Positions 11,854 to 23,253 of a stretch of DNA of 64,000 nt are shown here, in pieces; position 1 is the first letter of the stretch, and each line of letters begins with the position of its first letter. The notes under the pieces were generated by a model. That model saw only the letters and a program-made list of their open reading frames with translations. It searched no databases and was not told the DNA's origin. Position numbers and translations under genes: made by a program. The DNA comes from Auanema rhodensis (taxonomy: Eukaryota > Nematoda > Chromadorea > Rhabditida > Rhabditidae), in the NCBI GenBank assembly GCA_964057225.1, contig OZ059898.1, positions 4,278,001 through 4,342,000 on the forward strand, in the 5' to 3' direction.

Positions 11854-12518
11854 GAAAGATATATGTATGTGTGGTTAGTTTTAATCTGATGAATAAAAGA
11901 AACAGAAGAAAATACAAAAAAAAGTAAAATGAAAGGTAGATAGATGTATGTATGCGATTAGAAATTGGCTAAATCTTAAAAACAATTTGATTGAATAGTA
12001 ATGAAAATTGATTTTCTTTTTCACTACTGATGTCTATACATCAGTAGTGAAAATAAAAAGGAAAAGTGAAAATTACATATCGGAAGAAAAGGAGAAGGTC
12101 AATAATCTTACCAGGATATAGTATATTGTATAAATGTATAAATAGGTAATGTTTTAATAAAATTAATAATTAACTTGTAATTAATAAGGAAATGTATATT
12201 TTGATTATTATAAAAATGACTTTTTCATAAAATGAAAAGTTTAAACTCACAATCTCCACCCCAGATTTGAAATGGAATCTCATGTGATTGCCAATCATAG
12301 ATTGGACCAGCAATAACTTCTCGGCGATGTCGATGAACTTTTGTACGACTAACAGTCTCAATAATGGTATAATGAGGATATTTATCCGACGTCATAGATT
12401 CCATGCCATCAGGAAGAGGCATGGAATTATTTTTAAAATTTCCAAATGAATAAGAAGTGAGACAGATGCTCGGTAATAGCCCTACTAGGCATACTAACAG
12501 AAGTGTTGAAGACAACAT
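7493..12518 (-). CDS. Secreted astacin metalloprotease with EGF-like and CUB domains (NAS-33 to NAS-38 group, DPY-31-like)
   Basis: Ten exons join in frame to 419 residues: 12518-12251, 9570-9491, 9214-9104, 8608-8441, 8394-8323, 8258-8150, 8105-7980, 7917-7829, 7784-7663, 7607-7493. An N-terminal signal peptide ([16 protein letters not shown]) and a propeptide ending in a furin-like HRHRR site precede the catalytic domain. The zinc motif is [11 protein letters not shown] and the Met-turn is SLMHY. A Cys-rich EGF-like segment ([12 protein letters not shown]) and a CUB domain ([11 protein letters not shown]) follow. The start ATG follows a TTTTTAG acceptor. Known family members process cuticle collagen or act in moulting; DPY-31 is the procollagen C-proteinase. 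Related C. elegans enzymes usually carry a C-terminal thrombospondin type 1 repeat, which is absent here: the stop comes 38 codons into the last exon, at the end of the CUB domain. Intron 1 is 2.7 kb. The exact orthologue is uncertain. Confidence 0.92.
11720..11850. repeat. (GA)n microsatellite
   Basis: An almost uninterrupted GA dinucleotide run of about 130 bp, with brief interruptions near 11782 and 11798-11807, inside the long first intron of the astacin gene. Confidence 0.97.
12018..12053. repeat. Perfect 16-bp inverted repeat with 4-nt loop
   Basis: The left arm TTTTCACTACTGATGT (12018-12033) is the exact complement of the right arm 12038-12053, with loop CTAT. It lies within the astacin intron. 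It is too short for a typical miRNA precursor and could be a remnant of a small inverted-repeat element. Confidence 0.85.
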
Positions 12519-13895
12519 CTGCCTAAAAAAAAATAATTTATAAAATATAATTGGCAAAAAATAAGAAAAGAGCTGAATAAAGAAAGAAGTCGATCATATC
12601 ATATAAAGAATGTAGTTCATCTTTAGCTTTAACTAATAACAAATCTGGAATAATCTAATCGAATCAGTGGTTTTTTCTGATCATCTACATGATCATAGTG
12701 GAAGGGCAATCAGTGCGTATATATTAATTTCATGTTTGCTTATTATTATTACAAATAGTTAGCTATATTATATAAATAATTTACAATGAAAAATACTAAG
12801 TTATATTCTAATGTAGATAAAGAATTAGCTAGTTTAGATTAAAATTAGTTGATAATTGAACTAGAAGAAACTTTTGTGAAATAACAATCTAAGTGGCAGA
12901 ATCGTTTTTCTCTTATCGCCTCACTATTTCAATCTCTACCTTTCTCCCTGTTTCTCTTTATCTATCATTTTCCTCTTTCAATCTGTTTCTCTCTCTTTTT
13001 CCAGTTCTCTTTATATATCTGTAACTCACTTATACTTTCAGTGAGTGGGACCAGTCTGAGCTGACGGAAAGGGGAGGAGAAAATAGAGAAAACGATAGTG
13101 AGGTATATGAGACGAATATAGTAAGAGATAAAAGAAAAAAGCGAAAAATAAAAAATATATCGTTTAATCTAAATGATGAAGCAGTTAGAAGTGTTGATGA
13201 AGCATGTTCCACCTCCTATTTTGTTTATTATAAAGCACTCTACATGTATAATTCAAAACTGGCAACATTCAGTTGAAGTGAAACTAGAAATGGGTAGAAT
13301 AGTACTAACAGCTATAGTTACGATACTCGGACTGATAATCTCAATACAAACAAATTTCTCCAAGAAAGTAAGGTTGAAAGAATGGTGAAGAAGAAAAGAA
13401 TACGATGAAGATGACAACGACGACGACGATGAAGCCATACGGATGCTGAGAAGAGAAACTCCGCCCATATCAGGTTGGCATCACGACCGGCGGACTACGA
13501 TGACGGCGGCGGCAACGACAACGGTGGCGACATCGTCTCCGTCGTCGCCACCGCAGCTATTTTAGAAGATTTCGTCGCCTGAAGTCACCATAACTGTGGC
13601 GTTCATGAATCGTTAGCGACATATTTTGTTGATGTTGCCTACTATGTGACTGTGCATTATGAGTGGAGAGATGACGAGATGATGGTAAAGTGAAAGTAAC
13701 TAACTGACTACTAGTAGCTTTATCTGACCAAATATAATCTGGTTGGCAGATATGAAAATGGTCAGACGAAAAGAAATAAAGATATATATTCGTATGAACA
13801 GAACATTTAATGATTACAGTGCATGTGTAAATCAAAAAGTATTCCAATTGTAATATTTATAACATTATTGTAATTAAATATATTAATATATATTA

Positions 13896-13926
<31 letters not shown>

Positions 13927-15994
13927 TACATCAATCTATATTTATATATTTAAAAGATGGACGATTTATGAAAATATTAACAATTTATCTAAAACATGCT
14001 TGATGAGCTTCATGTGAACATCTTTTTTAAAAAATTTATTTGGGCAATAATTTTTTTGAAACTTCCTTAGAAAGAACGAAACAGCAGGAGGGAGATTGGA
14101 TATGAAGATGACGACGGAAGGCAGATTTCGAGGATGCAGAGAGGACAGTAGTTGCATCACAACAAGATAATTAGTACAGGATTACAGAACTTGTTTTTTT
14201 TTCGTAAAAAAGAATGCAATAAACACAAAAATCTGAAAACTACGACCTGGCGGTGGCTGTCTGATTACATGTCTATAGAGGGGAGGTACAAAGGTAGAGT
14301 GAAGAATAAGAAAAAAACTGTTGAAGAGACAAGAAATGGCAGATAGATGAAGAAGGGTTTGAGAGAGAATCATATAAACAAAACTGTTCTGGACTGACAG
14401 ACTAACTGGCAAATCCTAAGCCGAGGTAGCCGGATTGAGGATTTGACAACCACAGTATGAGTTAATGATGCCAAGTATGAAAGCAAAAAGAATAAAGGGA
14501 AAGAGAGTGTGAAAACTAAAGTGAATAGTCTAAAAACCGTTAATACAACTAGTATATCAATGGTAAAACATATATAAATAAGCTTATTATATAGATATAT
14601 ATGTATACATATAATATAATAAAATCATTCATAAATGTATTTTTTAACTACTTTGAAATAAACATTTAATAGTATATTATCAATGATAATATTGAAAAGA
14701 TGAACAAGATGAACCAATCAAAAGATGGCATAATCACACGAGAAAACTTCTGAGAAGGGCATGCTCGGTTTTCTCTTAGTGACATTCGCTGATTAACGAC
14801 ATCACTGAGATTGAAGCTAGATAGAGAGGCAGCTTGGTTTTCAAGGTGAATCTAGTCATATGTCAAGTCTCGCCTTTAAGATCTTCAATAAAATACAAGA
14901 TTTTTAAGAAAAAGAATTATGCAAATAATTGTAAAACTTTCACTCATTTCACCGAAAAAAAAGAATTTTATCTTAGTTCATTCATTTATTAAACATATTT
15001 GTTTTTAAGTTCAGCGAATAGATGAATAATATGATCAAAATAAAGTATAACATGTTTTTTTTTCTATTTCAAGAATCATCTATAACACCAATAATAACCG
15101 GAAACTATAAGATTTGGTTATATATTTCATAGAGAGCTCTTACCTTTAACCAAATACAAAAAATATATATAAACACTATCCTGACAGTCATAGTTCGTAG
15201 GTTTTAATTGAAAGGGATGCCTAATGGAGTTATAAAAACAATTTTTATCCAAATATCTCATGCGTTTTTATTGTCAATCTAGATGAAGAAATAGCTGGAA
15301 ATTTTGAAAGGGAAATCGACTTGAACAATCTTAAGTTGTACTTCATATCCTTTTCAAGGAGTCATCACAGATCGTCTTTTCTCTCTCACCCTCTCGTCTC
15401 CTCTCCCTGCTAACTTATCTATTTCTATTTTCTGTATCTTCTTCTTTCTACCATTATATCTTCTAAACGTTTAAGGTTTGCTGATTCTTGTCATCTTACA
15501 ATTATTTTAATCTGTGACACTTGCTTCCCTTGTCGACATGTTGTAACAGTCGCAAAAAAGGAGAATGATAGAATAAAGCTGGTTTTCTCGATGATGCCAT
15601 CGTTGAGAAGGTCACAAATATATGGCAAATCATCTAGATTATAAGGCTTCTTCTCTGCGCCACATATTATATCCTCATACCTCGTAACTGCTTTTTTCAG
15701 AATAGAAATTTATCTGTCAGAAAACCAATTTTACGATAAACTAGATTCAGAATATGAATACAAACAAAAAGACAAAAAATCAGCTTTACTTACTTACAAC
15801 TTGAAGATATTAACAATGAAAACTAGCACAATTATTTTACGAAACTTTTATTAATATTGCTAGCTTAATGATTTAGCAATCAAAACATTTTTTACATACA
15901 ATGATTGAATATTCATTGAATACTGATGACATCATTACATCTTATATATTATCAACAAAACACTTGCATTTAATGCAAGAATGACACAAATATT
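12519..15994. other. 3.5-kb intergenic region with unconfirmed coding-like stretches
   Basis: The region between two minus-strand genes is mostly AT-rich. Near 13380-13560 there is a GC-rich trinucleotide-like stretch (GAC/GAT/GCG repeats) with a 9-bp hairpin: GGTGGCGAC at 13523-13531 pairs with GTCGCCACC at 13544-13552. A TA run lies at about 13895-13920. A plus-strand frame from about 13028 to 13272 is described separately. I found no recognisable domain. Confidence 0.6.
13028..13272 (+). CDS. Possible coding exon, unidentified, low confidence
   Basis: The plus strand is open for about 80 codons after a TAA. A TTTCAG acceptor lies at about 13036-13041. The translation is charged and non-repetitive, with a basic KKRKIKN patch and a tail YYKALYMYNSKLATFS. 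A second short frame just downstream begins with MGRIVLTAIVTILGL, which looks like a signal peptide, and reaches AAA|GTAAGG, a possible donor. I could not join these into a gene. Chance openness of AG-rich DNA is a real alternative. Confidence 0.2.
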
Positions 15995-18034
15995 TTACTG
16001 TGAAATTCTAGTTATTTTACAAATTCCTTTTTGGATCGATACTTGAAATATGGATTCTTGGGACCACGTGCGAATAATCTGGAAACATTTCGAAATATAA
16101 ATAACAGTTTTATTTATAAACTTGTAATAAATGAAAACCTGTTGGTATATCAATGACCTTCTAATTTTATCAATCATAAACATGTTTTCAGCCTCAGTGG
16201 AAAAAACTTACATCGTCAGTTAATTCAACATTGATATCTGCGGGACCTGGAACACAGATTGTAACGACTTCCGAGCTTTTCAAGAGCCCTCGTTTTTCAG
16301 CCACTGAACGTAATTCGCTCTGAAAAATAATTTTATATGTGCTTTACTTCAAAATTAACCTGTGTTTTTTCAACTAAATTAATCATCTGATACACTGGGT
16401 CGTCATTCTCATTCTTAGGCATACATGTCATATATACAGTTAGAACAGCTGAGGTAGAAGTAGGAGAACATGATGTTGAAGAGCTGAAGAAAATCAGAAA
16501 TTTTGGATACTAAGTAAAGAAATAATATTTACCATGAATCGTTACTGGTGGAACTATTTGCTAAAACTTCACTTAAAATATTTATATTTGATTAAATGGT
16601 ATTCTTATACAAAACGTACCTTTTATCTTGTTGTAAAATATTTATAATTTTTTTGGTCATGTTAAAAATTCGCCAAAACGAATCTGGTTTATCAATATCT
16701 TTAGTACACAACTGCTAAATAACTTTTAATTTCTAGTTTTGATTCAGTTCTAACCTTTTCACTCTGAGATTCTGTTCGACTATCACACTTGCTCTTTTTA
16801 TACGGAGGCCTTTGAGCAGCTTCTTCTATGTCACCTTTAGAATTGAAAATTGTTTCTGGCTATAATATAATTAAATGAACCCAAACTGTAATTTCAAATT
16901 ACCGTTGAAATATTAATATCTGAACTTGAGGATCCTGCGTCCATTATTTTATCTTCAAGCATTTGTGTCACACTAATAGAAGGGGAATAATGAGGAAGCA
17001 AAACACCAGTTTGACTCTTAAACAACACAGAATTACCAAAAGAAAGTTTAAAGTAACAAACATTAGATTCAGCGTTAGGTGAAGAGGAGTCTTCGTTCAG
17101 AAGAAGCCAGGGAGGAAGTTCATCCAATGGAGATGGGTCGTGGGTATGTTGATTTATTCTTTTAATTATCTATTAAAATGTTTTATGGCAGGCTTTAGTG
17201 TTTTACTTACATGATGCGTTAGAGGATTTGTGTGAACTCTAGCGGGACACTCGCTCTTTCTTTCACATCGCCAAAAACTACGTTGTCCACATTGAGAATC
17301 TTTATCATATGTGAAAATGTACCCATTATCGTACACCTGATAAAACATATATCTTAGGAATATTTAATAAGTTTAATATTATAAACATATGAGTAAAATA
17401 AATTAGTTTATTATGTACCTTAACTCTATTGACACGACGTGTTCGCCTACGCTCTTTCATTCTACCTGCACTTACTGATACCATCGCCTAAAAGGTAAAA
17501 CAAATCAAATTCTGTCTCATAAACTGACATGTAAATTTAATTTAAATGCGCATTTTTATTTTCGATATAATATAAATCTCAAAAATAGGCTGAAAAGGAG
17601 TTATTTTTCTTCTAAACATAAAGCATTTGTAATAAACTGATCACTGAAAAATAAGTTTCATAATATATACCAGTACATATTCATTTCTAAATAATTCAAT
17701 AATTTAGAATACAATAGTATGGTTAAATCTAGAGAAGAATATTCATATATATTTTAATTTATCTTGTTTTATAGATAAAATTACTACCGTACTTTAATTA
17801 CTTCCTCGAAAGGTGATCTCAGTGACTCATCCATTCCATCTACAATAGAAGCTTCTGGATCTAATACAGCGTCTATAAAGCGTCATAATCGAAAAAAATA
17901 AGAAAGATAACATATACGTGGAAATCTCGAGCAATAAACTCCAATAAGAAAAAAAAAACCACTAATATAATATTTAATTGAAACGTACCATTCAAATCGC
18001 CATGACTTCTACAACTTGTCGATGCCATACTCAT
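15995..18034 (-). CDS. FLYWCH zinc-finger protein (PEB-1/FLH-like)
   Basis: Eleven exons give 380 residues: 18034-17989, 17872-17793, 17487-17419, 17336-17211, 17169-16903, 16859-16755, 16714-16620, 16571-16533, 16483-16360, 16319-16212, 16078-15995. Residues about 66-107 form one FLYWCH-type zinc finger: NGYIFTYDKD, then FWRCERKSECPARVHTN. A basic linker (RMKERRRTRR) precedes it. The rest is Ser/Thr/Pro-rich, with no second finger visible. C. elegans FLYWCH proteins (PEB-1, FLH-1 to -3) are sequence-specific DNA-binding transcription factors, and a nuclear regulatory role is inferred. Which paralogue this is cannot be settled from memory. The start lies directly after a TTAAG acceptor, consistent with trans-splicing. 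The upstream promoter is unusually GC-rich. Confidence 0.88.
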
Positions 18035-18597
18035 CTTAATAGCTTACACGACTATACAATTCATAGAGATGAAGTTTACTAAAATAGGAGTATCATGTAT
18101 TAGACGCTTCTCAAATATCAGAAATAAGGTGGAGAAACAAATTAAGAAAACAATCTTAAATTATGCCAATTAAAAATGAGCTAAAAACAAACAGCTATGA
18201 AAAACATCAAATTTGTAAGAAACATCGTGTGAAGGCGCGCCACAGCGCCTCAGCAACACTATGACGCAGCGCCATCTGCTAGTGGCGCCAACACTACGCA
18301 ATCGGACGCGTCGCGCGTCGGCGGCGGGCCCTTTTATCCCTCGTCTTTGCATATTCCTCAAATTTTCGGAAGTTAGTATACCAGCTAACTATTTATAAAA
18401 AAAAGAAGCGATAGTTTTCTTAATGTAAAAACAAAAGAACTCAAAAGCTAGAAAAAAGAAATCAGAAATTTAGAAAAACAATTTAATATAGAATATGACA
18501 TTCTGTAAGTGGTGATATTAATATTAGAAACAATAACAGAAACAATGTAACAATAATATTGATAACAAAATATATTTTTAAAAATTATGACTATAGT
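18035..18597 (-). promoter_or_regulatory. Upstream region of the FLYWCH gene, with a GC-rich CpG-containing core
   Basis: Between the BUD23 stop and the FLYWCH start, 18230-18340 is strikingly GC- and CpG-rich (GGCGCGCC, ACGCGTCGCGCGTCGGCGGCGG) in otherwise AT-rich DNA. It is probably a promoter core. It contains the CTCF-like site listed separately and an 8-bp palindrome TGGCGCCA at 18283-18290. Confidence 0.55.
18269..18282 (-). promoter_or_regulatory. CTCF-like binding site
   Basis: On the minus strand the sequence is CTAGCAGATGGCGC. It matches the animal CTCF core CCASYAGRKGGCRS at 13 of 14 positions; the second base is T instead of C. It lies in the CpG-rich upstream region of the FLYWCH gene. 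The match is from sequence; binding is inference. Confidence 0.4.
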
Positions 18598-19848
18598 TTA
18601 GAACTTTATCTTTCTCTTACGTCCAGAATATTTCGATGAATGGCGAACATCTCTGCAACAACAGTTAATAGTAAACAAACACAACTAACTAATAGATAAA
18701 AAAACTTACTTTCCCTGTTTCTCCATGCGAGACCTTTTGGCTTCAACCCAAGCTTTCGAACCTTTAGAAGGCTTTTTAGTGCGTCTTCCACTCAAGACGA
18801 ATGTTCTATAATAACGTATCTAATGAAACGAAATTTAGGTGTAATATACCTGCGTTCTAAGTTGTCAACTTGGTTTCTTCCTTTGACGTCCTCATCTCCT
18901 GTTAAGGCTTTAGGCAGTTGCTGTACACCTCCAGTCATAAGAACAAGGTAAACCCTGAAAGAGTTATTAAGCTTGCAACTTTTATCCATGTATATTTTAG
19001 AAAATGAAATTACTTTCTGGCTTTTGTACTTTCTGGATAATCAACAACTAAGCCTCCATGAAATCCCGCTTTGGTAGCTTGACTCATAATCAATTCTGTT
19101 TGATTTTCATTTTCGGGATAAAATTGGAAAACTGCTCGAGTGCCTGTACCCTGAAAATAAAAAATAAATATATATCAGTATAAACACAATTACGTACCAA
19201 ACAAGCATATAATGTTTGGAAAAATCTGAATAAGCGTTTTCTTGGATTTTGATCACTAGAGTTTGCATGACACAACCATTGAATAGCAGAAATACTACAA
19301 TTTTCATATATGAGAATTGAAAAAATAAAATTAAAATATACCTTATTGCGCCATCAAAACTTCCTGGACGAAACGGCATTCCTGTTCCCATATCTTTCCA
19401 AACAACATCTCCAATGCTTTCCTCTTTATCTTCCTCATCGGCTTTAGCGATTTCTGAAAAATGATGAGTAAAGATCTTATTTGTACTTAGAACTTACTTA
19501 TCATGGGCAAACTAATATCAATTCCAATCCATGTATGACCGCTGTCGCCCAATATTTCTGAACTAATACCTGTGCCACATCCTAAAAAGAAAATGTTTGA
19601 TTTATAAACAATGGGCAACTACCAATATCTAACATTAAGCATCTTTTCCCTTCAGGTACAGCTATCAATTCTAAAGCTCTTTCTGCCATTTCAGCTTGAA
19701 TTCCAACAATATGAGAATTTCTTGCATATCTTGCGGCTTCGTCTTCATTGTAATACTAAAAAAATACAATAATAAAAACAAGAAAAACAAGTTGTACCAA
19801 ATCAGGAGGTCCTGAATGTTCTGGTCGAATTCTAGCAGCTAACGCCAT
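18598..19848 (-). CDS. bud-23: 18S rRNA (guanine-N7) methyltransferase BUD23/WBSCR22
   Basis: Nine exons join in frame to 289 residues: 19848-19798, 19755-19623, 19581-19498, 19453-19342, 19294-19198, 19150-19014, 18954-18850, 18805-18710, 18652-18598. It opens with [20 protein letters not shown] and carries the SAM-binding motif [15 protein letters not shown] followed by WIGIDIS. The family signature [10 protein letters not shown] is present. The C terminus is very basic and ends GRKRKIKF, typical of BUD23. Human and yeast members are about 275-281 residues, so the length is normal. The enzyme methylates a guanine of 18S rRNA and helps export pre-40S particles, acting with the TRMT112 cofactor. 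The start sits right after a TAAATAG acceptor. SNF8 lies only 248 bp upstream in the same direction, so co-transcription is possible. Confidence 0.96.
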
Positions 19849-20096
19849 CTATTTAAACGTGTTGATTGAAATAGAAAAAAAGAGCTAAGTATAAGAACGT
19901 GGACTAATGCAGATTCAAAAAAAAAAAAAAAAAGGTTTTATTACTTAAGCTCAAAATACGGCCAAATGTGTGGCAAGGTAAACTATTTACAAGTAATGTG
20001 AACTGTACAATGGGAAACTAAAATTTGACTAGAACAGATCATATAGAATCATATATTACTTCAATTGATTCTAGTTTTTATATCAATTCCTTTCAT

Positions 20097-21144
20097 TTAT
20101 TTGAGACTATCTGATACACTTGTGCTTGAAGAGTGGCAGTATTGCTGTAAGAACAAAGACGGAACCCAATATTGAAGAGTATCAGATGATTGTTCATCAA
20201 CCCAAGCATATCCTTCTTTAACGAGATGTTCTAAAACTGTGGCAGCTCGTACATCATCCCATCTTAACAGGATTTTTACAGCACATGATTACGAAAAATA
20301 AAACCTTAGTTTATCCATCACCAACTCTTTAGTGACATAAGCAGCATCTTCAGCAAGTTGTAAAACACGTGAATGATCCATACTCAGTTCGCCTGGTACA
20401 CTTTGAACAAGAAAACGGCCACCTCCTAGAGGAACAAGTTCAAAACCGCCTCCCAGAACTTTTAGTTTATCGACAGCGCGTAATATATCATCACTAAAAA
20501 TGTTATTCATTAGGTAAAATTATATGATACATACGTCGTAATTGTTTCTCTTCTGGTTCTAGCTCTGCTTCGCATTAACCTATTTCTAAGTTCTTCGACT
20601 GTCATTATTCCCCCATTTATATGATTAGTAGCCAAGCACACCTAGTAGGATGTTAGGAAACGCAATACAAACAAAATTATTACCTCTACTATTTGTACTG
20701 CAAGTTCATAATAAAAGTCACCAACTCCCAGTTTTTCAGCCCAAAAACCTTTGCCAGCTATAACGAAGAAAAAAATAAAATAAAATAAATATAAAATTAC
20801 AAGCTAAAGGGTCGACTCCAACGCTAGCACACATTTCTTGAAAATGTCGACGAAACTGGGAATTTTTTCTAATTTCATCTCTATGACGATGTGCAAATTG
20901 CTCCAATCTAAAAATTAATGAGATAAATTCGCAATGTTTCATAATATATTCTGTACCTTACTGTAAAATCATCGAGATGTTGGGAAAACAAACTAAGCTG
21001 ATCTGAAGCAAGTTGCTCTCCTTTCGCATCAAACATTGCCTAAAATAAATATATATTATACATTTCTTTACAGCTGCTAATTACCTGATTTTCTTGCTTG
21101 CGCTGAACAGCACTTACACCAACACCTCGTCTTCTCGAAGCCAT
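20097..21144 (-). CDS. vps-22: ESCRT-II subunit SNF8/VPS22 (EAP30)
   Basis: Seven exons give 261 residues: 21144-21085, 21039-20957, 20907-20801, 20757-20684, 20641-20535, 20493-20305, 20262-20097. The protein starts [14 protein letters not shown]. It keeps the family hallmarks [36 protein letters not shown] and [18 protein letters not shown], which span the N-terminal helical hairpin and the tandem winged-helix domains. Human SNF8 is 258 residues. In ESCRT-II it pairs with VPS36 and VPS25 at endosomes to sort ubiquitinated cargo into multivesicular bodies. An ACTACAG acceptor lies 10 nt before the ATG. Confidence 0.97.
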
Positions 21145-22244
21145 GATTTAAACCTGTAGTTCAAAATAATTAAATAGTAAATTTAAAGACACGATGTGAT
21201 TAAAACGCTTATTTCATTTTACGCAAATATATTCTAGGTGTTATACACTTCTTAAATTTGTTCTGCATTAAGTAAGACTTCTGATGTAGTTTCTTCTTAT
21301 ATTCGTTATGGTTATAATTAGGTAATTAGGTAATTAAAAATTAAAGAAAAAACTTCAACAGAAAAGAGATAGCACTTAGTAAGTTATGAACATATCATAT
21401 TAAGGATTCAGAAAGTCTATGATTTCCACTCCCCTCACTATAGCGTCGCGCCGAAAGGGGGGATTCAGTACGTAATATTAAATATATTTTAACGTCTATT
21501 TCTTTTTTCACTTCAAAATAAATACTTGTATTATTTTTTAAAGAAACCAAGGAAATCACAAGTAAAAAAAAATAAAAAAAGGGAATATAACAGATATATT
21601 TATTATTTCAAAGAGATAAAGAAAATTTAGGTCCGCAATTACTTCAGGCTGAGTTCTTTTCCCTACCAATGGTTGACTTACGAAAAAGAGATGCTCTTGC
21701 ATGAAAGCTTGGGCAAACTCTATTTCATTTTATAAAGTTGCTCATCCTGCTCAAACTTTATTTTATTTAGTAGTTGGATTAGTATTTGTACGATTACAAA
21801 ATGAAATAATGAACGTAGGAGAACATAACTATTCAAACTTATTAAAACGGTTTGGTGTGATATAGATAAAGGCATTTTTCTCTTCACAAGGTCTTTTTTA
21901 ATCTATTATCAACGATATTATTCTAATTTTTAGTAGTCCATCAAATTATATCTTTTTTAGCCAATTAAATTATTAATGTAATGGGTAATATATCCCAATT
22001 GGTTCTTTGGTCTGTGGATCTAACTGACGACAAGTTTAGGATCAGTTAAATAGATCAACACGTTACTTTTAAATCAACATTTTAATCATTGTAATAATTT
22101 TATTTCTATTTTATCTACATTTTAATATATGAATTAACTAATATTATTAACAATAACAAAACAAATTTTAAAATATAACAAGATAAAACCCATAAAGCAA
22201 CCCTATTAATGCATCACAGTTGTAAAGAATGAAGAAAATTAATT
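21145..22244. other. Intergenic region, no gene supported
   Basis: This 1.1-kb AT-rich spacer lies between SNF8 and the JMJD8-like gene. One short CG-rich patch (GCGTCGCGCCGAAAGGGGGG, about 21442-21461) may be promoter sequence for SNF8. Fragmentary frames around 21660-21830 look weakly protein-like but are interrupted by stops. Confidence 0.55.
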
Positions 22245-23109
22245 TCAGGGACTTAAGAATGTACTAATAAACACACTAGTTTCTGAATTCAAAGTGGCAT
22301 GCCACCATTTATCGGGAAAATATATAACTTCTCCTTTTTTAAGCAAACATTCCAAGGGCTTTTTCTCTCGAGGGAGTTTGGGATATTCATTAAGATACCA
22401 TTCCAAACTCGTATGATCCGGATCAAATTTTGGCTGTTCTTCGAATGGATACAAAAACCATCGCTTACTTCCATGAATAATTTCGGCGAAACCAGGTCCA
22501 TGGAAATGGAACGGGACACCCGTACCAGCACCAGCTATTCCAAAACTTAGTGCAGCAGTATGGCCAGGTAAAGTCCATTTAGGCTGTATATATTCTTCTA
22601 ATAGTGGTGCCCACATTTTCTGATCAATGTCACCAAATAAATATAATGTTTCATTTCCTAAAGTTTCTAAATTTTGTGGTTTCAGCAGGTTCTCAACATA
22701 ATCGCCAAAAGTAGATGGAACCTCAAAAATAAACATAAGAAAATATTAGTAGAAGAAAAATCATACTCTCGTATAACTGTAAGTATTGGCAGAGTTTAGT
22801 ACTACATCAAAATTACGCCAGTCTTCCAGCATTTTGTGCTTTGCTGTTAACTTTTCAAAATTGGAGTTATCAATATTATAAATTATTACAGGCTCAGAAT
22901 AAGCATATCTGAAGAAATAAATTAGAAAGAGAACCTTCACGAGTAAAATACCTATTCAGAAACTCATTCAAGCTTAGTTCATTCCCATCGTGCCGCTCAA
23001 GGTTACAAGGTCCTTCCGCAGCTACAACATCTCGATCGGATGTAGCCCACCCACCGTTATCATCAGAAACAACACATTGAATCAAAAGAAATAATGGTAA
23101 CCATATCAT
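22245..23109 (-). CDS. JmjC-domain protein, JMJD8-like, secretory pathway
   Basis: Three exons give 258 residues: 23109-22952, 22908-22767, 22721-22245. The N terminus MIWLPLFLLIQCVVS is a signal peptide. The JmjC region shows GTGVPFHFHGPGFAEIIHG, WFLYPFEEQPKFDPDHTSL, GEVIYFPDKWWHATLN and a terminal SVFISTFLSP, all very close to vertebrate JMJD8 as I recall it. JMJD8 is an ER-lumenal member of the JmjC superfamily without clear demethylase activity; its biochemical role is unsettled. Length agrees with human JMJD8 (about 264). A TTTTTTCAG acceptor ends two bases before the ATG, and the stop of the preceding gene is 145 bp upstream, so this is a good candidate for a downstream operon gene. Confidence 0.93.
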
Positions 23110-23253
23110 TACTGAAAAAATGTAAAATTATGCTTAAAATTTTTAGAAAAAATAAGATATTAAAGAAAACGAGTAGAAAAAAAAATTTAATAATTGAGAT
23201 CAACATTTGACCGATATAAAACGAATAAGTTTGGTTAGACCATATAATTATGA

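Larger units (their letters stand above)
9571..12250 (-). other. 2.7-kb first intron of the astacin gene
   Basis: This is a long AT-rich intron with donor GTGAGT at 12250 and acceptor TTATAG at 9571. It contains the GA microsatellite (11720-11850) and a perfect hairpin (12018-12053). No internal gene is supported. Confidence 0.8.

Noticed and set aside
11582-11917. 111-codon Ser/Leu-rich frame
   Set aside because: It is a translation of the GA microsatellite within an intron.
13557-13847. 96-codon minus-strand frame
   Set aside because: No homology, splice context or start signal like that of the neighbouring genes; it runs into the GC-rich repeat-like stretch.
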